This document shows positions 47,572-60,400 of a DNA stretch of 64,000 nt, piece after piece. A program made the position numbers and the translations under genes. Under the pieces are notes generated by a model. That model was not told the DNA's origin, ran no database searches, and saw only the letters and a list, made by a program, of their open reading frames with translations. Origin of the DNA: Punica granatum (Eukaryota > Streptophyta > Magnoliopsida > Myrtales > Lythraceae); contig NC_045134.1 in assembly GCF_007655135.1 (NCBI RefSeq), forward strand, positions 20,112,568 to 20,176,567. Reading direction: 5' to 3'. How positions within the stretch are numbered: the first letter of the stretch is position 1; each line of letters begins with the position of its first letter.

Positions 47572-50500
47572 ATGGAGGCAACCCGGCTCAGCTCCCTTAA
47601 ACCCTTTGCTCTTAAACCCCGCAGGCACCGAGGTCAGTTCTCCATTCCTTTCTCTTTTTTCTTGGACTGAGAAGGCTTACGGAGAGATGGACAAGAGGAG
47701 TTCACATAACAAATTGATGAAGTAGCTTATCTTACGAAAGCTGCTTTGCTTAATCATGAATCTTTATGTAAAGACCGTTCCTTTTCATGATTTTTGCTAA
47801 ACCTCGTCAGTTCTGGGTTTTGGCCTGTTTGCTGGGATAGGAAGATGGACCGATTTCACCGGGAAGTAGGGTGCGTAATTCTGAGTCCAGTGGTTGTGTT
47901 TTTAAAATCTGCAGTTTAATGGAGCAACGGTTAACATGTGGTGCAAATTGCTCTTTTTTATTCATTTGGCTGCTGTCTCTGTTAGCTTTGGATCATGTGT
48001 GTGTCTGTTGCAGAAAGTTGATGCTTCTAGTGCTGATCTTCCGAGAATTCTGTGCTGCGATGGCTTGTATATTGGAGTACTATCACCCCTGTGGCATGAA
48101 GTGAGTAAAGCCATAGAGCCTTAGTTTGGATGCTTCGTAATTAGGGAGAGGAAAGGAAAGAGAAGGAGAAGAATGACAGGGAAAGGAATGGACTGGAAAG
48201 TATATGAAAATAGGCCCTGTGTTTGAGAGAAATGGAGGGAGAATATACTTCTCCAAATTTACCTCCCAATCCTAGAAAAGCCTCGTATGGAAAAAAAGAA
48301 ATATGTATCTCCTGCAAATTGCAACATCCAAACAAAGTGCATTTTTTTCCTTTAGATCTTTTATTCTAGCCCATCTTGACTCTGCTTCCTTTGCAGGGCA
48401 TGGAACTAGACCTGGGGGAATTGCTATAGAAACTAGTCCTTCGGATTAAGCCTAGTGTTACAAGATGCGTGAGATTGGTTAGATTATAGCAATGTGGCAG
48501 GATGACTGTAACCCTTTTCGTGTTTCTTCAAACCTGTTTTTTTCAAGGAGAACAAATTCGGTTCTTGATTGGAAGTGCTTTTGATAGCTCAAAAGTCTAT
48601 TCCCAGAGAATAGGCAACAATAATAGAGGTGTTAGACTAAAAGATTATTTCTGCAGAGGAGGGGAACATCTGCTTTGATGAGAGCAAACACCCTTTATGC
48701 AATATTCGTAGTAGTGGTTGCTAAGATAATAATGGAGCTATGAATTGAGAAAACGAGGAAGCATAGACTGGAGGAGGAAGTTATATTGACTAGATGATTG
48801 TTCAGAGATATATATAGAATCTGATTTTCTTAACTTAGCAAAGTACTTACTATTTGCATATTTTGATATGAGTACTATGATGGGAAATAAAAAAGGCACG
48901 GTAAAAATGGTTGATGATTGGAAAATATATAAAAGGTCATTAATGGACAACATGTAGGGGCTGAAATTGGTTGCTTTGGAAAGCGTGGGGTATTGCACTA
49001 AAGATTGGAGAAAATCATCACTTGTAGTGAACTGGACTGTAACTTGGTTAGTGGTTTAGCTGGCAAGTCAATTTATGAGGTTTAGGGCCCTTTAGTGTCA
49101 TGCACTCACTTATGGGAATCCATATAAAGACTTATTGTGCTTACTTTGTTCGATATGATTTGTATCTTTTTGGTGTCTTTGGTTTCTGCACTGATAATAT
49201 AGTAAATTCGGAGAAGACCTTACTTTGGATTATCAATGAGGTTATTGCCCTCATTATAGTCAAGTGAAGTGTGGACTCCTCTATGAGGCCATTACTATTA
49301 GCTGGAAACTGGAATTCGGGATAATTCTGAATTATTTTTAATTCGTGCGACTGCATCAGGAGATCTTATATAGGAGGATAACATAGTACTATTGATTTTG
49401 CTTGTGGAAAATCATTCTGACTCAAAAATAGTAGATGTGGGTAAATTTTGTTGCACTTTAATTTTTTTGATGTATGTTTCAATGTTGCCACAACACTCTT
49501 TTAGATATTGCATATGTCAACCAGTTTTTAGTTCATAGTACTAAATGAATAGGAGGTCTTATTGGTATTTGTAATTTCTTTGGAAATGATTGGAAACTTG
49601 AGGTATAGTTAAGGGTCATTTGTACACAATGGTTTTCAGTCATGGATCTCTTTGATTATATTTAGACTGCCGAGAGTTCAGCTTGAGCCTTCTTTTAGGT
49701 TCTAAACCTGAATATGTTTTAATTTCTACTTTAGTTTTTGTTGTATGATTTAGCTTTCCCGGTTCTTTCTGGACTTATTTTGTCACTTTTCTGCCTGATA
49801 CAGGACAAGATAGTGATAAGGCTTCTCAGTTTCATTCTCTTTCCTTTTCTCGAACTCCATTGTCCTTAAGAACAACTTATCGACAATCAATTAGAAGACA
49901 GACACCAATGCTTGACAGATATTTTCTCTCAAGATCGAAACAGGAATTGGCGATTTACTGTTCTATGGATCAAAGTTTATATCTTCAATCTATACCAGCG
50001 ACATATGATGGTGGGCAAGACATGATTAGTCAAGAAATAAACAGTTCTGCTAGTCTCCAGCCGGAATCTAGAACATACCAGAATAGATTTCTGAACCTTG
50101 TACGAATAGGTTCAGTCCTTAATAATGCTGCCGAATCATTTTTCAAGAGCGAGATTCGGCGGAGATTATTTGTGACAGCTGTGTTAATTGTGATGAGCCG
50201 TGTTGGTTATTTTGTCCCTCTACCTGGATTTGACCGAAAATTGATACCCCAAGACTATCTCACCTTTGGCTCCGCATCTGTAGGTGAGCTCCACACATAT
50301 TTGCAGCATCATTCATCAAGCATGTTAATAGATAATGATGCACTCATACATGATTGATGCATGATATGCACATGCATCAATGCTTTTAGCATCATTATGA
50401 CATTATAGAATTCATGTATGTTCTGATAACTTTCAGTTTTTTAATTAATTTTTGGCAGATGAGCTTGGTGATTTTGCGGCGGAACTTAAGCTCTCGTTTT

Positions 50501-52497
50501 TCCAACTTGGAATCAGTCCCCAGATAATTGCTTCAATTATTATGCAGGTGCATCAATTGTTTTTTTGGTCTCTCTTCAAATTACACTCTGTCACTGTGAT
50601 GTTCTCAAGCATTAATCACGATACTTCTAACCTTTCAAGTTTCATCCAAAGTGGTATAACTAATTGACAATGAGTACAACCCATGCTGTCTTTTCAGAGA
50701 AAGAAGTGCAGCAAGTGCTAATTGTTGTAAAATCTCACTTAAAAGCTGCACACTTTTGCGTGTTCATTGTGTTGAGTCTTGATGGGTTCCCCCTGCATCA
50801 ACCATAATTATCAAATCTGGTCAGACATTGGTTGGAAAAGCATAATATTGGTTTCCCTAGCCCATATATTGCCACCTGGGCTCCCTTTTTGAGCTTAACT
50901 ATTGGGCTCATGAACATCTCAAATCTTCTGATCAGATCTCTGTTCCGGATTATGAGATAGAATAAGCCCCCTTTGCTTCCTTTTGTACTCGAGAACTCTC
51001 TTTACGTGGGAATCATGATTGATATTCTTATCCTCCCAAATAAAAAGATCTGTTGGACATTGAACTATTTATTGCTCTTACTATAATAATTCCAGAAGGT
51101 ATAGATATAAAATATATAGGATTTTCCATTTCAGTCCGGGTTGAATAAAATGATCCAGCTGGTTCATCTTGGTTCTGTGGGTGAACCCTCTGGTCACAGC
51201 CCAGACCTATCTGTTCTTCTGCATATGGGTCCACATTCAGTATGTAGACTGGTTGGACTGATAGATCTGGCCCACTTTCAACTAAAATGATGCAGAGTCT
51301 TGAATCTTTCTCTGCATTGTGTGTTGTCTGACAGATGTGAGCTTGTCGTTATTATTGTCTAGGTGCTTGCTTACGATAAGCTGAATTTGCAGGTTCTTTG
51401 CCATGTTCTTCCGTCATTGGTGAAGCTCCGGAAAGAAGGCTTGGATGGCCATGAGAAGATTAAGAGTTACATGTGTGTGCACTAATTTACTTTAGCGCTG
51501 CAGGATTCTTCTTCCCTATGTGAAAGTTTTGTTTCTCTAGAGACTTTGATTTGAGCGTTTTCAAACCTTGTTAGTTCTCTTCTGCAGCTGGTGGATCTCT
51601 CTTGGCTTTGCAGTACTACAGGCTTTGATAGTTTCATATTCTTCACTTCCATACTCAATCTATGCATCCAGCAACAGGTTATTTTCTGTTCTAGTTTCAG
51701 CCTTTTTCTCTATGATTCTGCTTATCATCAATAAAGGGGGTCAGATCAAGAGCTTATCATGCATTGGAAAATTGTGGGATTAACTCCTCAACGAAGATTA
51801 TGCTTTGAGAATTATTGTCTTTGCTAACTCTCATTCTTTCATTTTCGTGAAGTTCCGGGCATTTCTTTTGTTTAAAATAGGTCTGGATTTTACTTGGATT
51901 ATTATTTATATTTATAAGAGTTTTGTGCTCATTGGATAATTGTTGGGATTGGCAGTTTCAAGCATGTTATGGTGACAACTCTCTTACTGGTCTGTGGTGC
52001 GATGACAATGACATGGATATGTGATACAATATCGGAATCAGGATTTGGTACTTTTCTCTGCTGGTTGATTTGGAATTATCATTTTGTTTTCTGCTTTATT
52101 TGATCCTTTATTTTTTATTTTCTGTTATTTTATTTTTTTACTGATACATTAGAACTGATCGTGATTATATATAGTTGACTTGTTTGAATTTATATGCAAG
52201 TGTGGTATTTTCTCTGATTTATCTTTTTTCACCTAAATAGTCTCATCAAGACTCTGGTTTCATCTGATGCAAAGGAAGCTCTGTTATATGAAATCTGTTA
52301 TTTTTCTGCCATTACTATATATATTAGATTTACATTTGTACTTGAAATCTCAAATAAAGTTGATATTATCACCGAGGCACTTGGGTTTTTTATATAAAGA
52401 ATTTCCAGATTTATATATGATAACACCCATGGACACCTTTATCTCACTGTCTCTTTCTCTGTTTTCTGTTGTCATTCCTATTTACAGTGAAGCCGGG

Positions 52498-52532
<35 letters not shown>

Positions 52533-55500
52533 CGGGGGGCGGGGGCTCAAGGGCTTTGGACGCCTAAGGCAAAATATAAAACTAGGGCCTTTTCTTCTTT
52601 TTAATAAAATTTGTAGAATTTTTTATTTGAAATTTATTTTCTAGCTTTTTGGATGCATAATTACTTATCAAATTTTTATATTCAATTTCTTCTATTCCTT
52701 TTCAATTGATAACATAGCGAATCCATTTAATCTTTCTTGAGAAATTGTGGATCTTTGTAAGATTTTATTAATTTTAGTTTTGAAAATCTTCTTTCTGCTG
52801 AAGCAAAGTTATAGGAATGGTTAAACATTATTCTATTGGCAATATATGTATTAAGAAAAGAGTCAATTTTTTTTTATACAATTAAGTATGTCACTTGGAG
52901 TCTTATATTGTGATTGTAAAATTTCTTTCAAAACTTGTAATTTTGAAAATAAATCTAAACCATCAATATCAAAATATTATCACGTTTTAGGGAATTTTCA
53001 AGATTAAGACAATGCTCTTTCAGTTTCTCGTTGTCTAATGATCTCAATTTTTCAACACAAAATAAAAAACCAAAAATAAACAATAGAACCTATAAACCAT
53101 ATATATATTTAATAAAAAATTCAAATTAAAAAGAATAATCAAAGTTTAGAATAATATAACCTTATTAATTATGAAATTTGAAGGAGATCACTTGCTTCAA
53201 CATGAGAGGATTGCTTAAATTGGAGGAGTGTAATTTAATAGAAAAAATGAGAAAATAGTTGTGAGAATTATGAGAATTTAAAAGTAAAACAACTCCTAAA
53301 GGAGTAAAATTTGAACGTTAAAACATTGATTGAAAATTGGTAGTTGGTGATATTAAGGAGATTAATGTTATAGGAGATTAAGTTACAAAGGTAGTTGGAG
53401 ATATTAAAGGAGAGAAAAAAAAATAGATAATAAAAGAAATTGAGTAAATAATTAAATATGGAAGTTATGATTTATGAATTTATAAGTAGAAGAGAAAATT
53501 GAGGAGTAATTAGATAATGTTGACTAATTTAATAAATGAGGCCTTAATTTTATTTTATTTTTTAAATTTGTGAGGCTTTGATTGTTAAATAATTTTTAGA
53601 TTCTTTTTATAATTATTAAATATGATAATTAATAATATCGTTACAAACCTAAAAATTAGGGACCTAATTTTTTGTGGGGCCTAAGGCCTTCGCCTTCCTT
53701 GCCAAATGGAAGAGCCTCCCCTGCATTGAAGATTGCACTGCTAGCCTTGGATTAAAAAACCATTTAAAAAAAAAAATCCGACTACTTCTCTGATCTAAGA
53801 TGGCTTGTTTATCTTTCCACGACTAACCTCTTGTTAATTTTATAGGTCAAGGTTCCTCTCTGATCATATGCGTGGGGATATTGACGGGTTACAAGGAGAC
53901 ATTGTTCAAGATGCTATCTCAGCTCTCAGGTATGTCTAGCTCTTACTGAAATGAAATTTAACTTTGGACGAAAATTTTGGCTCCAGCCAAATGTAATACA
54001 GCCTTAATTAAGTGAAGATTTGTTTTTATGTGAATACTCCTTTTTCTGTTAAAGTCAAGGATCAACATGAAAGTTTTGATTAGAGTTTTCTCATAAATAT
54101 TATTTGCTTAATTAGAAGTTCTTATGCAATAGAGAGCAATGCTTTGACATTTCTCCTGTAGAACAACCTGCTGAAGCCTTGAGTAATGTGTCTGGAAATT
54201 TTATTCTGAATAGGCAGTGAAAACTATGAGAGAGTTATATCTTCGTTGCTCAGTTGCCTTAAATTAATTAGCGTTCTTGGCTAGGCTAACTGAAAGATCA
54301 TTTGATTTTTAGAATTATATCTAGTAAAAAAGGGTGGCCACCCTTTGCCCTACCAGGAGATGATGAAGCCACCACATTTGGCATTTTAAGATATAGTAGA
54401 ACTTCTTACTATCATCATTGAATTTCTGACCTAAGTAAATTGACTTAAAATATAGGTTAATCTTGCAGATAAGACCTTTCAATTCATTCAACTCGCATTT
54501 TCCCAATTGATATTAAATATTCCATAACCTCAGTATTGGTTCTGTCAACATCATTATTGCAGGAAGTGCCATGAATTGGTGGCCTTACATGCTGGCAGTG
54601 TTGGCTATTTTCACCATAGTCACAATGTGGGCAGTAGTAGTAACTGAGGGTTGCAGGAAAATTAAGCTGCAGTACTATGGCTTCAAGCTTGCCTCTTCTG
54701 CAAGGTAATGGGATTTTCATTCTTTTATTCCCTTTTTCGATTTTTGATTCTGAATATGAGATCTTGTTGCAGTTTATATGTTTATACGTTGATTGAATTT
54801 TTCACTTCAAAGTATTAAGTTGCGGCAAGTCCTCTGAGCAGAGGATTTAGGAATAAATTTCTGTTTTGCTGACAGGGACGACTCCCCAGTTACAGAAGTG
54901 GAGCCCTATATTCCTTTTAACATCAATCCTTCAGGGATGCAGCCTGTCCTCACCACTTCGTATCTCTTGGCATTTCCCAGCATTATTGCGAGGTAGATCA
55001 TCTCAGCTAATTGCTACTATGACTTCATATTTTGCCATTTCTTCTGACTGCTGTTTTCTGGGAACTGCTTTGCATTGGTTGACTTTGCATGAAATTGGAG
55101 TACTTTGGAAGAATGATACTTTGAACTAAGGTATTTTGGTGGTTCAATGTTTCTTATATTGGTCCTCTTCTGCAGTATCCTTGGTTCTCCTTTCTGGGAG
55201 CATGCGAAGGAGATTTTGAACCCTGCGAATTCTATTGGTGCTGAGCCTTGGGTCTACTATTCAATATTTGCATTTTTTGTGTTCATATTCAATATCTTTG
55301 ACATTGTAAGTACCTCACAGCCTATGTCCTTTTCTTTAATGGTTCATTAATTATTAAATACCAACACGGTATAATCTTTCTTGATGCGTGTTCCTCTCCT
55401 TGGTTCTTCTCCTTGTCAAAGTTTGACAAGCAAAACGATTTAGCCGGAAAAAAAAAATCTATATATATATATATATTAAGAGCCGACTAGAATTAGTGTT

Positions 55501-56186
55501 TTACACGTGACTTCTTTGGAGAATGATGCTTGCCAAGTCATGCTATTTTCATATATTCTTCACTTGGGAATTCATTTTAGGCCAATCTGCCCAAGGAAAT
55601 AGCCGATTATCTGAACAAAATGGGTGCTCGGATACCAAACATTAAGCCGGGGAAAGCTACTGTAGAATACCTAACAAAGATGCAGGCATCCTCCCGTTTT
55701 TGGGGTATGACTTGGTACTCAAATATTAATGTCTCTCTCAGAAAATGTATGTATGCTCGATTGCTTATCTAGTTTTGGATTTTTCTCCTTGGAGGAATTC
55801 TACAGGTGGCTTATTATTAAGTATTTTGGCTACTACATCGACAATGCTGGATCAATACTTGCGGCATATCAACGAGGGATTTGCAATCGGGTTGACTTCA
55901 GTTCTCATCATAGTAAGCAACAAAAGCGACTCCTGCTGCTTGTTTGTCTTCATGGCGTTTCATTTCAATTCAGACTAATTCGAGTTTTGTGGAGATCACG
56001 TTCCTGACTTTAATCAATTTCCTGTCGCAATTCAAATAACTGCGTTCGACCTGAGGTAGCCTGATTACAATGTTAATATGGTGTTTGGTGGTGTAGGTGG
56101 GCTCAATTATCGAGCTAAGAAGGTCATATCAAGCGTACAACGTGATGCCCAGTTTAAGCAAAACCCTCAAGCGATATGGCGTATGA
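47572..56186 (+). CDS. SCY2: SecY2 preprotein translocase subunit, plastid (SCY2)
   Basis: SCY2 is the SecY-type channel of the second plastid Sec system, thought to act in the inner envelope. Thirteen exons join in frame: 47572-47632, 49804-50283, 50459-50547, 51393-51472, 51588-51677, 51956-52047, 53846-53929, 54563-54704, 54876-54992, 55176-55305, 55581-55704, 55806-55912, 56097-56186. The total is 1686 nt, 561 aa, close to the ~575 aa of Arabidopsis SCY2. MEATRLSSLKPFALKPRRHR begins a transit peptide. Core SecY text includes FFKSEIRRRLFVTAVLIVMS, GYFVPLPGFDR, FFQLGISPQIIASIIMQ, RKEGLDGHEKIKSY, PSGMQPVLTTSYLLAFPS and the C-terminal ELRRSYQAYNVM. The SecY transmembrane helices are intact and no frameshift was seen. 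Intron 1 holds a MITE; intron 6 holds a poly-G run and an hAT remnant. Confidence 0.95.
48121..48336. repeat. MITE in SCY2 intron 1
   Basis: Terminal repeats TTAGTTTGGATG (48121-48132) and CATCCAAACAAA (48325-48336), with a purine-rich GGAAAGGAAAG interior. Confidence 0.8.
52500..52549 (+). repeat. Poly-G tract in SCY2 intron 6
   Basis: 33 consecutive G (52500-52532), then C, six G, C, five G. It abuts the left end of the hAT remnant. Confidence 0.95.
52550..53735 (-). mobile_element. hAT transposon remnant in SCY2 intron 6
   Basis: On the minus strand near 52700-52805 the frame reads ERRFSKLKLIKSY and, after a one-base shift, STISQERLNGFAMLSIEKE. This is the hAT dimerisation motif of the TTF-finger (DUF4371) group. 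The ends are related inverted sequences: GCCTAAGGC..AAACTAGGGCC at 52563 and GGGACCTAA..GGGGCCTAAGGC at 53660-53690. The rest is AT-rich and decayed. Confidence 0.78.
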
Positions 56187-57472
56187 TAGCTCCCCGAGGC
56201 AGAATTTCTTCATGTGCATGTAAGACTTCATTTTTGTTTTCTCGGAATAGACCTTGAACTCGTTTTGCCTGTCTAATAGCTATACATCCTCCTCTGGTAG
56301 CAGATCAGAAGCTTTGCATATCAAGTCTTTGTTGGTATGGAGGAACCCTGTAGGAAAATGAGGACTTCCAGAAATCTGAGATCTGTTGCTGTATAAGCGA
56401 TATGATGATTTCATCACAAATTTAAGTCTGTTCTGAAGTGCCAAGAGTATTTGAAGCACACATTGCCCATGGTTTGAGCAGACTTTAGAGGGCTGATTTT
56501 AGGAGCAATGTTCTTGTGAAGGAACAGTTGATTGACAAATTGAATACCACGATCGGCCAGCCTCTTAGAAAGGGTAGAGGATGTAATTTTTGGTATGGAT
56601 GGGAACAACAGGGTGATACATCATACATGCGATGAGAGGATTAGTTGGATATTTATCGGTTAGCTTTGATCCCAAACAATGTCAATGTATCAAGTTAACA
56701 TTCCTCGAGGTCTATTTTGTGCGTCGAGCTCTTAATATGTATGCATATATACGATTCTACTGATAAATAAACCCGAAATTCTCATTTCATTTTTATGTAT
56801 GATGTAAATTACTTCGGTCAATTCGTCTAATAGAAGAATTTATTTACTAGGTCCTATTGTGCAATAATTTGTTCATGACGCCTCCTATGGGCCTGCCCGT
56901 TAATCGGGTCAACCTGGAAACCGAACCGAACAAAAATTCGGTTCGTATATACGGTATATATATGTGAAAGCGATCTGAATCGACAACTGAAATATTTGGA
57001 CTTTGGTCCATTTCAAAGCCCAGCCCAATCTCGGCCCGGCCCAGACCACTCCCAGCCCAGCCCAGCCCAGCCACAGTCCCATTGGCTTTGACTTTTTTTC
57101 TTTTTGTTGTTTCTGGTTGACTCGCGCTCCGCTCCGCTGCCTCAGTCACGCCTACGACCGCCACCCCGCGTCAATTTACAGTCCAACTCTCGCTACGGCG
57201 GCTCCACCCCACCGTGCATCGTCTCCCTCCCTCCGTCGTTCCGACCTGGTGCCAGGGCCTCAGGCACCCGCCACCGCCACAGAAGGCCCTCGATTACCAG
57301 TAACCAGGTTCGTATGAGGTCCGCTTGCCTTACTCGCGAAGCTTCAATTTCGTGTTCCTCTTTGGTTTGATGAGCAGTCCGATGATTTCTTGCCGTCGGG
57401 AGCTTCTGATAGTTTGATTATCGATGAGAGTTGACATTTGAGGTGTTCTCTGTGTCTCTTATGATCACAGCA
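56187..57472. other. SCY2 3'UTR, short spacer and XPD leader
   Basis: No separate gene was recognised. CCCAGCC repeats occur at 57015-57075. The sequence TGTGTCTCTTATGATCACAG just before the XPD ATG looks like an acceptor, so XPD probably has a 5'UTR intron. Confidence 0.45.
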
Positions 57473-60400
57473 ATGAAGTTCCAAATCGAGGACGTGACGG
57501 TGTACTTCCCCTACGATAACATCTATCCGGAGCAGTACTCGTACATGGTGGAGCTCAAGCGTGCACTGGATGCCAAGGGCCACTGCCTCCTCGAGATGCC
57601 CACTGGCACCGGCAAGACCATCGCCCTCCTCTCCCTCATCACCAGCTACGCCCTCTCCAAGCCCCAGTCCCCGCTCAAGCTCCTCTACTGCACCCGCACT
57701 GTCCACGAGATGGAGAAGACCCTCGCCGAGCTCAAGAAGCTCCACGATTACCAGGTCCAGCATCTCGGCCCTGCTGCCAGGATCCTCGCCGTCGGCTTGT
57801 CGTCGAGGAAGAATCTGTGTGTGAATCCACGGGTGGTGTCTGCGGAGAACAGAGATTCGGTGGACGCTGGGTGCAGGAAGCTCACTGCGAGCTGGGTCCG
57901 GGCTTTGGCAGAAAAAAATCCTAATGTCCCGACTTGCGAGTTCTTTGAGGAGTACGAGAGGGCAGGATCGGGGGCTGTGTTGCCTCCCGGTGTATATACG
58001 CTGCAGGCATGTATCTGGTGCAAAAGCTTTGAACTTTTTTGTTTTCAAGCAGAAGCCGCTATGTGGCATTCATTGTTGCTCATTCACACCCGTGTGAGAT
58101 TGTCCATCAAATAACCAGGCAAAATGTTTCTGTAGGAACTGACTTTTGGTCGGTCATGCTCAACTTTTATTATTACATATGGAGTTACTACATGACTTCA
58201 TGTCCTTTTGATTTGGGTTATTGTCACTACCAAGTAATTTTGTCATCACCTCTTGAATTGGTCTTGACTTTGACTATCTGATTACATGATTTAGCATGAC
58301 GCATATCTTTTTGATGGGACCTGAATATGTCTCTTTCTCGATTTGTAGGATTTGAGGGCATTTGGAAAATTGAAAGGGTGGTGCCCGTACTTTTTGGCCC
58401 GGCATATGGTGCAGTTTGCTAATGTGGTAGTGTACAGCTACCAGTATTTGCTCGACCCTAAAGTGGCTGGGATCATTTCAAAGGAAATGCAGAGAGAGTC
58501 TGTTGTGGTTTTTGATGAGGCGCATAATATCGATAATGTATGCATAGAAGCTCTTAGTGTCTCCGTGAGAAGACAAACCCTTGAAGGGGCAACAAGAAAT
58601 CTTTCAAAAATGGAGCAGGAGATACAAAGGTATGTTTACTGTTTCCGGAGGTGATATGTTTATATATTAATTCTTACAACCATAATGTTCTTAGCTATGC
58701 ACTGCCTGCTTTTACTTATGTTTTATATGCATCATTCTTTTCTATTGCTCTTGCTTTTTTTCATCTTTCGTGAAGCAAGATAGGAAACTAACTTATATGT
58801 TAAATGGCAAAGCTCCTACGAAAGTTGAAAATTTGATGTGGGTTTATTATGTTCTTGCATCATTCTCTTCTATTGCCCTTGCTTTTTTTCATGTTTCGTG
58901 AAGCAAGATAGGAAACTAACTTATATTTTAAATGACGAAGCTCCTCCAAAAGTTTAAATTGTGATTTGGGTTTATTATGTTCTTGCACCTTTCAAAATAC
59001 GCTATCTTAGAATGAGCTGTTTAATATGGTAGAAAGGTTCAAGGCCACAGATGAGAGTAGGTTGAGAGCAGAGTACAATCGGCTTGTTGAGGGATTGGCA
59101 CAGAGAGGAGACTTGCAAGGTACGTGTGTGTGCCGTTGTTGTAGAAAGGCGAACTTATTCTGTCAACACATTGTACTGAAGTATCCTTGTTGCGTTTTTC
59201 ATTTTTGTACAGTAGGTGATACCTGGCTTGCAAATCCTGCATTACCTGATGATATCCTGAAGGAGGCTGTTCCAGGAAATATTCGACGAGCAGATTTTTT
59301 TGTACGTGTGTTACGTAGATTAGTCCAATACCTAAAAGGGACGGTTGGAAACAGACAGTGTTGAGAAAGAAGGCCCTGTTACTTTTGTTGCTTCCATAAA
59401 CAATCATGCTGGAATTGACCAGAAAACTTGAAGTTCTGCTATGATCGGCTGCACTCTCTCTTGCTCACACTAGAGATAACTGACACTGATGAGTTCTTGC
59501 CCATACAAACTATCTGTGATTTTGCAACACTTGTGGGCACATATGCTCGTGGCTTTTCAATTATTATCGAGCCTTTCGATGACAGAATGCCAGATGTACG
59601 AGACCCTGTACTGCAGCTCAGTTGCCACGATGCTTCTCTTGCGATAAAGCCCGTCTTTGACCGCTTCCAGACAGTTGTTATAACATCTGGAACTCTGAGT
59701 CCGATTGATCTCTACCCCGTCTTCTGAATTTTAATCCTGTAGTTAGTCGGAGTTTTACAATGTCCCTGACAAGAGATTGCATATGCCCGATGGTCCTTAC
59801 CCGTGGAAGGTAAAGTATATACTTGAACGCTATTTCATCAACAATCCATTTTATGAATTTTTATTTTCTGTTGCAATCCTCAATCTTATTATGCAATATT
59901 TAGCTTTATGAAGCCTGTAAGATTGATGAATTTCTTTCTTTTATTTCAGTGATCAGCTGCCAGTTAGTACCAAATTTGACATGCGAAGTGATCTTGGAGT
60001 AGTTAGGAATTATGGGAGGCTCTTGCTGGAAATGGTTTCGGTTGTTCCTGATGGGATTGTGTGCTTCTTGTTAGTTATTCTTATATGGACGAAATAGTGA
60101 ATAGTTGGAATGAGACTGGGATTTTGAAGGTAATTACATTGTCCGGTCCCTTCTTACCAAGTATTGCCTTCTGTATCTCAGCCAAATACGGGGAAATTTC
60201 GCTTTCCTAGATTGCTTGGTCTTGTTATAACATCATTAATGATGTGATGCATTCTCTTATTGTAGGAAATAATGCAGCATAAGCTTGTCTTCATTGAGAC
60301 ACAAGATGTGGTTGAAACCACATTGGCCCTCGATAACTATCGTAAAGCTTGTGATTGTGGGAGAGGGGCGGTCTTTTTCTCTGTTGCAAGGTACCTGATA

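Noticed and set aside
52267..52644. Open frame with a poly-glycine run
   Set aside because: Artefact of the 33-base G tract in SCY2 intron 6.
57344..58069. 241-codon minus-strand open frame
   Set aside because: Antisense shadow of XPD exon 1, whose plus frame carries Walker A and the Fe-S cysteines. GC-rich codon use keeps the opposite strand open.
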